A DNA stretch of 64,000 nucleotides from Streptomyces sp. A1136 (GTDB lineage Bacteria; Actinomycetota; Actinomycetes; Streptomycetales; Streptomycetaceae): the NCBI RefSeq assembly GCF_004795055.1, contig NZ_SSBJ01000015.1:62001-126000 (forward strand). Direction: 5' to 3'. Below, piece by piece: positions 59,904-64,000 of this stretch; positions within the stretch are counted from its first letter, which is position 1; each line of letters starts with the position of its first letter. The position numbers were made by a program, and so were the translations under genes. Below the pieces are notes generated by a model that saw only the letters and a program-made list of their open reading frames with translations, did not search any database and was not told the origin of the DNA.

Positions 59904-60751
59904 GAAGACACCTCGATCTGGACGGCGCATACGGTGCACGTCGTGCCGACCACGTAGGTCCGCTCGGCGAGGACCTTGCGGTCGTTGGTGCGGATACTGA
60001 CGGACGGACCGGGCCGGTCCGGGATGACGTCGAGCGGCCCGCGCCGGATGACGAGCGGACCTGTGATGTAGAGCCAGGCGGTGCCCGGTTCGGCCGGGAT
60101 GTTGCCGGGGCCCGTGTTCACCGCGGAGTATCCGGAGCCAATCACGGCGCAGTTCCCGGCGAGGGTGCGCAGCGCGCCGGTCTCCGGGTCCTCGCGGACG
60201 AGGTTGCAGCAACCCAGGAGAGCGGCTGCGCCCACGGGAATGTGCAGGGTGCCGACGCCGGCGTAGTGCTGCGCGAGGCAGCCCTCCAGGGCGGCGACGC
60301 CCTGGGCGATGGGCACGGGGCCTGCCGCCGGTGTGACGTCGGCGGCGACCATGGCGAGCGTGTTCCGCCAGAAGGCCGTCTCGAGCGCGTGCTGTTCTCC
60401 GAGGGCGATCGTGGCCTCGACGTGCGCGCGGGCCTCCGCGTATGTCCAGCCCATGGCCGAGCACTCCGTGCCGGCGTACAGGGTGATCGGCGACGCGTGC
60501 TCGGTGGCGGGTCGGCAGAACTCCTTTTGAGGGGGCGGGCCCGGGGACTCGTCTCCTGGCGGTTCGTCCTCGCACGGGTCGGGCCAGTCGAGGACCGGGC
60601 AGCAGCCGAGGGCCTTCCATTCCACGCCGTTCAGCTCGTGGATGTCGTCCTCGGCGACGTCGCGGACGGTCGTGCATGGGGCGCCGAGGATGCCGTGGGG
60701 CAGGGGCGTGCCCGGGATCGCTTCTACGTAGACGCGGAGCCCTTCCGGCAT
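59900..60751 (-). CDS. Phage head-associated protein
   Basis: This 283-aa protein (MPEGLRVYVEAIPGTPLPHG, ELNGVEWKALGCCPVLDWPD) is encoded right after the capsid gene. The region TYAEARAHVEATIALGEQHA to GTAWLYITGPLVIRRG is conserved-looking and rich in Cys. Its place after the capsid gene suggests a head accessory or minor capsid protein; no firm family. Confidence 0.7.
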   Translation of the reverse strand: MPEGLRVYVEAIPGTPLPHGILGAPCTTVRDVAEDDIHELNGVEWKALGCCPVLDWPDPCEDEPPGDESPGPPPQKEFCRPATEHASPITLYAGTECSAMGWTYAEARAHVEATIALGEQHALETAFWRNTLAMVAADVTPAAGPVPIAQGVAALEGCLAQHYAGVGTLHIPVGAAALLGCCNLVREDPETGALRTLAGNCAVIGSGYSAVNTGPGNIPAEPGTAWLYITGPLVIRRGPLDVIPDRPGPSVSIRTNDRKVLAERTYVVGTTCTVCAVQIEVSS

Positions 60752-60776
60752 CGCGCACCTCCAAGGGGTTGCTGGG

Positions 60777-60817
60777 ACCGTGCCGGGCCCGGGTCAGGTG
60801 CTCGGGCCCGGCACGGT
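60777..60817 (-). terminator. Hairpin after the capsid gene
   Basis: A perfect 15-bp stem (60777-60791 with 60803-60817) and 11-nt loop lie 16 bp after the capsid stop on the minus strand. It probably trims transcription so that capsid exceeds downstream products. Confidence 0.75.
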
Positions 60818-60833
60818 GTCGGGGAGGTGACGG

Positions 60834-62465
60834 TCAGGCGACGGGGCAGGTGAGGATGGTCTGCGCTCCGGTCGCGCCGGTCGGGCAGACGGGGACGGTG
60901 ACGACGCGGGTGTCCACCGACCGGTTCACGAGGGCGACGCATTCCTCGGCGAAGAGAGCCGTGTAGTCGTTGGTGGTGAACTTGGTGCTGTCGTGCACGA
61001 CCCCCAAGTTGACCTCCTCACCACGACCGATCTGGAGGCCGCCGGCCGGGTAGATGAGGAACTTGACCTGGGCGGGCCAGTCGAGGGCCGCAGCAGCGCC
61101 GCCGATGTCCGTCGGGACGGCCGGGGCCAGGCCGCGCGCCCACTGGATACGGACGCCCAGGGGCGTGAACAGCTCCTGGATCTGAGCCGTGGTGACCTCG
61201 TCGGTGCTGACGCCGTTGCGGCGGGCCAGGTCGGTCAGGAAGAGGTTCCGCGACCACCAGGGGAAGGTCACTTCGAGGGCGGTCGTCTCGCACAGGGAGT
61301 GACGCTCGATCATGTCGGCGGCCTGGAGCGCGACGGCTGCGTACACGGCCGACAGGGCGCCCATCGTCGCCGGGATGACGACAGGGGTCGCCGCGGCCAG
61401 CGCCCGCTGGAAGAGGACCTGCCGGATACGAATCTCGTGGGCCACCATGCTGTTGCGCAGGTACCAGGCGACCAGCTCCGGGAAGTGCCTCTGGGTCAGA
61501 ATGCCCGCTTCGAGGCAGACGCCGACCGCGTCGCAGCGGACCTCGACCGGGGCCGGGCAGGGCACCTTGAAGCAGGGCTTTTCGGCTCCGCTGATGTCGT
61601 CGGCCTCGGTGTGCACCCACGTCATGGCCGCGACGTCGAGCGACAGCGGCTTGTAGTACCTCAGGCCGCCTCGGGCGAGCTGGATCTCCGGTGCGTCCCA
61701 CAGCATGTCGGGGCACGACGTGTCGGTGAGCTCGTAGACCGTCTCCGACGGGGCGCACCAGCCGCCGGACGCGACCAGGTCCTTCTGCGGGAGCCGCTGC
61801 TGGCTCGACGCGCGCAGCGCGACGGTGGTGCCCTCCGGTGCGGAGGACGAGTCGGTGACGATCAGCTCCTCCGGGTACGGGTGGCGGTAGCTGATGACCT
61901 GGCCGACGCCGCCGCCAGCCGTTTTCAAGGCGTTGGCACGGCTGATGATGCCGGAGGTGATGTCGCCGAAGTGGAGCGGGGAGCCCGGGGCGTAGCCGGG
62001 GACGTCGACCGCTGCGGTGATGGTCGTGCCCGGGGCCGGCGGCTCGGGCAGGACGCGGGGCTGACGGCGGCGTACGCCGGACAGGTTGAGCGCGGGCCGT
62101 GAGACGACGGCCGCGGTGACCTTCTCCGGCTCGGGGGCAGCCTCCTCGACGGCGGCCTCTTCGGTCGCCGCGCCCTCGGTGGTCTCTGCGGTCTCTGCGG
62201 TCTCTGCGGCGTCCTTGCCGCGCACCTGGGCGGCGAGGGAGTCGATCTCGGCGGCGGCCTGCTCGGCGGCCTCGTGCCGGGACGCCTGCTCGGTGCGGAT
62301 GGAGTCGACGCAGGTCGCCAGGGACCGCAGAGACTCCAGGTCCTTCGTCGTGACGGTGGTGGACTGCGACTTGGCGTCGAACGCCTCGACAGCGCCCTCA
62401 AGCGCCTCGTTCAGCTCTTCGTCGCTGAGGGCGGAGACGTCCTCGGGAATCTCGAAATCGGCCAT
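60834..62465 (-). CDS. Major capsid protein with N-terminal scaffold-like domain
   Basis: This 543-aa protein has an N-terminal ~130-residue acidic, coiled-coil delta/scaffold-like region (DVSALSDEELNEALEGAVEA, then a TAETAETAET repeat encoded by three tandem 9-bp units near 62,179-62,208). The HK97-fold capsid domain follows (GDITSGIISRANALKTAGGG, KDLVASGGWCAPSETVYELT, LKFLIYPAGG-type end near residue 480). The N-terminal part is expected to be cleaved by the protease encoded upstream. Leader element copy D precedes it. Confidence 0.9.
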   Translation of the reverse strand: MADFEIPEDVSALSDEELNEALEGAVEAFDAKSQSTTVTTKDLESLRSLATCVDSIRTEQASRHEAAEQAAAEIDSLAAQVRGKDAAETAETAETTEGAATEEAAVEEAAPEPEKVTAAVVSRPALNLSGVRRRQPRVLPEPPAPGTTITAAVDVPGYAPGSPLHFGDITSGIISRANALKTAGGGVGQVISYRHPYPEELIVTDSSSAPEGTTVALRASSQQRLPQKDLVASGGWCAPSETVYELTDTSCPDMLWDAPEIQLARGGLRYYKPLSLDVAAMTWVHTEADDISGAEKPCFKVPCPAPVEVRCDAVGVCLEAGILTQRHFPELVAWYLRNSMVAHEIRIRQVLFQRALAAATPVVIPATMGALSAVYAAVALQAADMIERHSLCETTALEVTFPWWSRNLFLTDLARRNGVSTDEVTTAQIQELFTPLGVRIQWARGLAPAVPTDIGGAAAALDWPAQVKFLIYPAGGLQIGRGEEVNLGVVHDSTKFTTNDYTALFAEECVALVNRSVDTRVVTVPVCPTGATGAQTILTCPVA

Positions 62466-62497
62466 GGCCGGGCACTCTCCGTAGAGCGGTAGCGAGT

Positions 62498-62519
62498 GCC
62501 CGGCCCAAAACCAGCAGCG
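62498..62519 (-). promoter_or_regulatory. Leader element copy D (capsid)
   Basis: Minus strand CGCTGCTGGTTTTGGGCCGGGC, one change from copy A, 33 nt before the capsid ATG. An 11-bp hairpin (62467-62477 with 62494-62504) links it to the start codon region; its stem sequence differs from copy A at paired positions. Confidence 0.7.
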
Positions 62520-62612
62520 TCAGCGTTGAGCGGCAGGGATGTCCTCACCGACCGCTCGGAGCCAGCATAGCCCGAGGTGGTCCCCCCGGAGCTGGCTCCT
62601 GTCAAGCAGCGA

Positions 62613-62792
62613 TCACGCCTGCTCGGCCGTGGCGGGTTCCTCCTTCGGCTTCTCCTGGACCTTGCTGTTCTCGTACCGCTTGGAGACGGCCTTGGCCGTG
62701 GCTTCCGACGTGGACGTGAACAGGACCCGTCCGCTGCCGCCGTCCGCGACGACCTGCCACTGCTTCTTGTTCTTGTTGCAGGCGCAGCCCAT
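62613..62792 (-). CDS. 59-aa phage protein with CxC N-terminus
   Basis: A short gene from ATG 62792 whose A is shared with the stop of the upstream gene. Product: MGCACNKNKKQWQVV, then SGRVLFTSTSEATAKAVSKR and a Lys/Glu-rich end (QEKPKEEPATAEQA). Codon third positions are GC-rich throughout. Similar tiny proteins occur between protease and capsid genes in actinophages; function unknown. Confidence 0.75.
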   Translation of the reverse strand: MGCACNKNKKQWQVVADGGSGRVLFTSTSEATAKAVSKRYENSKVQEKPKEEPATAEQA

Positions 62793-64000
62793 CAGGCTTC
62801 CCCTCCCATGGTGGTGTGGCCGGCCGCGATCTCGGCTCGGGCCGGTGCGATGACCGACGCGGCGAGCCGCGCGGCTTCTTCCTTGGCGGCGTCCCGCTGC
62901 TCCTGGTGCCGGTCGAGCGCCGACACGAGGACTTCCAAGAACGGCACGCTGGACAGCAGTGCCGAGGCGACTGCGTCCACGTCGCCGCTCCGCAGAGGCG
63001 GTGTCCGGACAGTGTCCGGACGGTGTCCGCCCTGCTCAGGGACGGTGTCCGTGTCCGTGTCCGTCGCTGTGGCGGACGTGTCCGGACGGTTGTCCGCGAC
63101 GTGTCCGGACGTGTCCGGACGCTCCAGGGCGACAGCGGCCGACGCCGCCAGGGCGAGGTTCGAGCGCTCGGCCACCGCGGTGGCGAGGAGCGGCGAGGAG
63201 TGCCCGGGGACCGGCACGGAGAGGACCGCGCGGAGCTGCCACTGGCCGTTGGGTCCGGCCTTCATGTGGTAGCTCGGCTGGCACGCGGCAAAGACGCTGC
63301 GGTCCCACTCAGACAGCCAGGGAGCCGCCGCGCCTGAGAACCAGAGGCCGCCCGCGTTCTGGCCGACCGTCACGATCCCGGCGACGCTCCTGGTGTCATC
63401 GAACTGGCATACGACGGTCTCACACTCCGCGCCGTCGCGGTGGTGGCCGACGTTCATGGTGAAGGCGCCCGCCTTCACCAGCGAGCCGTCATCGAGCTTG
63501 AACCGGGCCCGCAGGAAGTGCGTCAGGTCCAGCTTCCCCAGGGACTCGATCGTCAGCTTCTTCCCGGGGTAGCCGGCGTGCGGCTCTCCGTTCTGGGCGA
63601 CCCACCCGTACACGCGGCCGTTCGCGTAGTGCACGCCGCCGGAGCCGGGCGGCAGTTCCTCGGCGGTGGGCTCACGGAACCACTCGGCGGGCATCGGGTC
63701 GGAGTCCTGCATCGCCGTCCACGCCGACGCGACCAGGTCGCGCATGGCCTCGGTCTCTTCCTCGTCGCCCAGGGGCACGGCGGAGGCGGTCACGGCCATG
63801 TCGGTGGACGGGCCGACGTACAAACCCCGGGCGAGGCGGACGATCAGACCGGCCTTCGCCGCCTTCGCGAGGTGGCCGCGCGCCGTCTCCATCTTGATGC
63901 TCAGCCCTCGGGCGACGTCGCGGGCACCGACCGGGGCCGGGGCCGACTTCACGAAGTTCACGACCTTGAGCTGAGCGGGGGACGCGCCGGCCGCCGACCA
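62792..64000 (-). CDS. Capsid maturation protease-like protein (N-terminus outside window)
   Basis: The frame is open to the right edge; a GTG at 63961 is probably internal. The visible part begins with a winged-helix-like region (APVGARDVARGLSIKMETAR, LIVRLARGLYVGPS). A prohead-protease-like domain follows (FTMNVGHHRDGAECETVVCQ, AGIVTVGQNAGGLWFSGAAA). Then comes a linker rich in Pro-Asp-Thr encoded by the TGTCCGGACA repeats, and a coiled-coil end (LDRHQEQRDAAKEEAARLAA). Protease assignment rests on place and partial resemblance. Confidence 0.65.
   Translation of the reverse strand, partial: WSAAGASPAQLKVVNFVKSAPAPVGARDVARGLSIKMETARGHLAKAAKAGLIVRLARGLYVGPSTDMAVTASAVPLGDEEETEAMRDLVASAWTAMQDSDPMPAEWFREPTAEELPPGSGGVHYANGRVYGWVAQNGEPHAGYPGKKLTIESLGKLDLTHFLRARFKLDDGSLVKAGAFTMNVGHHRDGAECETVVCQFDDTRSVAGIVTVGQNAGGLWFSGAAAPWLSEWDRSVFAACQPSYHMKAGPNGQWQLRAVLSVPVPGHSSPLLATAVAERSNLALAASAAVALERPDTSGHVADNRPDTSATATDTDTDTVPEQGGHRPDTVRTPPLRSGDVDAVASALLSSVPFLEVLVSALDRHQEQRDAAKEEAARLAASVIAPARAEIAAGHTTMGGEA
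63002..63120. repeat. Second cluster of GTCCGGAC palindromes, inside the protease-like gene
   Basis: Five copies of TGTCCGGAC occur at about 63002, 63013, 63079, 63102 and 63112, with extra TGTCCG half-sites. Here they encode the Pro-Asp-Thr/Thr-Asp linker (RPDTSGHVADNRPDTSATA). Confidence 0.75.

Larger units (their letters stand above)
26926..64000. mobile_element. Siphovirus-type prophage with about 16 kb of cargo (right end outside window)
   Basis: The element starts at a truncated tRNA-Met(CAT) 3' end and is followed by integrase, repressor and excisionase. After a cargo region come lysis, tail, tape-measure, connector and capsid genes, all on the minus strand. Portal and terminase and the second attachment site must lie beyond 64,000. 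The head, tail and lysis genes seen here are intact, so the prophage may be inducible. Confidence 0.88.

Noticed and set aside
62572..62610. Capsid promoter made of TTGACA near 62,605 and TATGCT near 62,565 (minus strand)
   Set aside because: The spacing is about 30 bp, far from 16-19 bp, so they cannot form one sigma-70-type promoter.
1..64000. CRISPR arrays, rRNA genes, complete tRNA genes
   Set aside because: I saw no regularly spaced direct repeats with unique spacers, no rRNA sequence, and only the truncated tRNA-Met at 26,926.

Overview
The window is high-G+C actinobacterial DNA with many GTG starts, GTGA/ATGA gene overlaps and strong GC bias at third codon positions. Gene content (DUF3145, a SCO2400-like zinc-ribbon protein, an MreB-like protein, CinY-like and SHOCT proteins) points to a Streptomyces chromosome. 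From memory, the left part resembles the fabF to mreB-like neighbourhood of S. coelicolor; I could not check this.

Layout. 1-22,700: ordinary chromosome. It holds the end of fabF, DUF3145, an SGNH lipoprotein hydrolase, a divergent GH3 glucosidase/TetR pair, a carbon-nitrogen hydrolase, EI24, Ohr, a divergent oxidoreductase/MarR pair, a zinc-ribbon protein, a secreted lipase, an MreB-like protein coupled to a GAF histidine kinase, a divergent Lrp/LysE pair, a biotin-dependent carboxyltransferase, MFS, a YbdK-type ligase, a CinY-like secreted protein and two small membrane proteins. 22,700-23,740 has no convincing gene. 23,740-26,043: a type VII-secreted polymorphic toxin module (WXG100 protein, toxin with an RNase A-like C-terminus, internally duplicated immunity protein). 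26,044-26,925: a decayed IS5-family transposase.

26,926 to beyond the right edge: a siphovirus-type prophage integrated in a tRNA-Met(CAT) gene. Its left end carries the 3' fragment of the tRNA, candidate integrase arm sites, a tyrosine integrase, an XRE repressor and a divergent excisionase. The right part (45,987-64,000) is the late operon, all on the minus strand: protease, capsid, major tail protein, connectors, frameshifted tail chaperones, tape measure, tail proteins, a glycine-rich tip protein, endolysin and holin.

Between the lysis genes and the integrase, the usual place for lysogenic-conversion cargo, lie about 16 kb of non-phage genes. One minus-strand operon (34,514-30,530) holds a small ATPase, a zinc protein, a radical SAM/SPASM enzyme, a thymidylate-kinase-like protein and an endonuclease/exonuclease/phosphatase-fold protein. 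A second minus-strand operon (43,215-37,739) holds an RmlD-like reductase, tandem-SIS isomerase, RraA-like protein, DUF2332, nucleotidyltransferase and alpha/beta hydrolase. A plus-strand set holds a TPR regulator, GNAT and GalE. A second TPR regulator and a HAD-NTP pyrophosphohydrolase fusion close the region. This cargo is my main candidate for an undescribed system: it looks like nucleotide/nucleotide-sugar chemistry controlled by two related TPR regulators. Its product is unknown to me.

Other signals worth following are a four-copy leader element in front of the main virion genes, a CGCxxxCxC motif shared by three unrelated virion proteins, and two clusters of a TGTCCGGACA palindrome.
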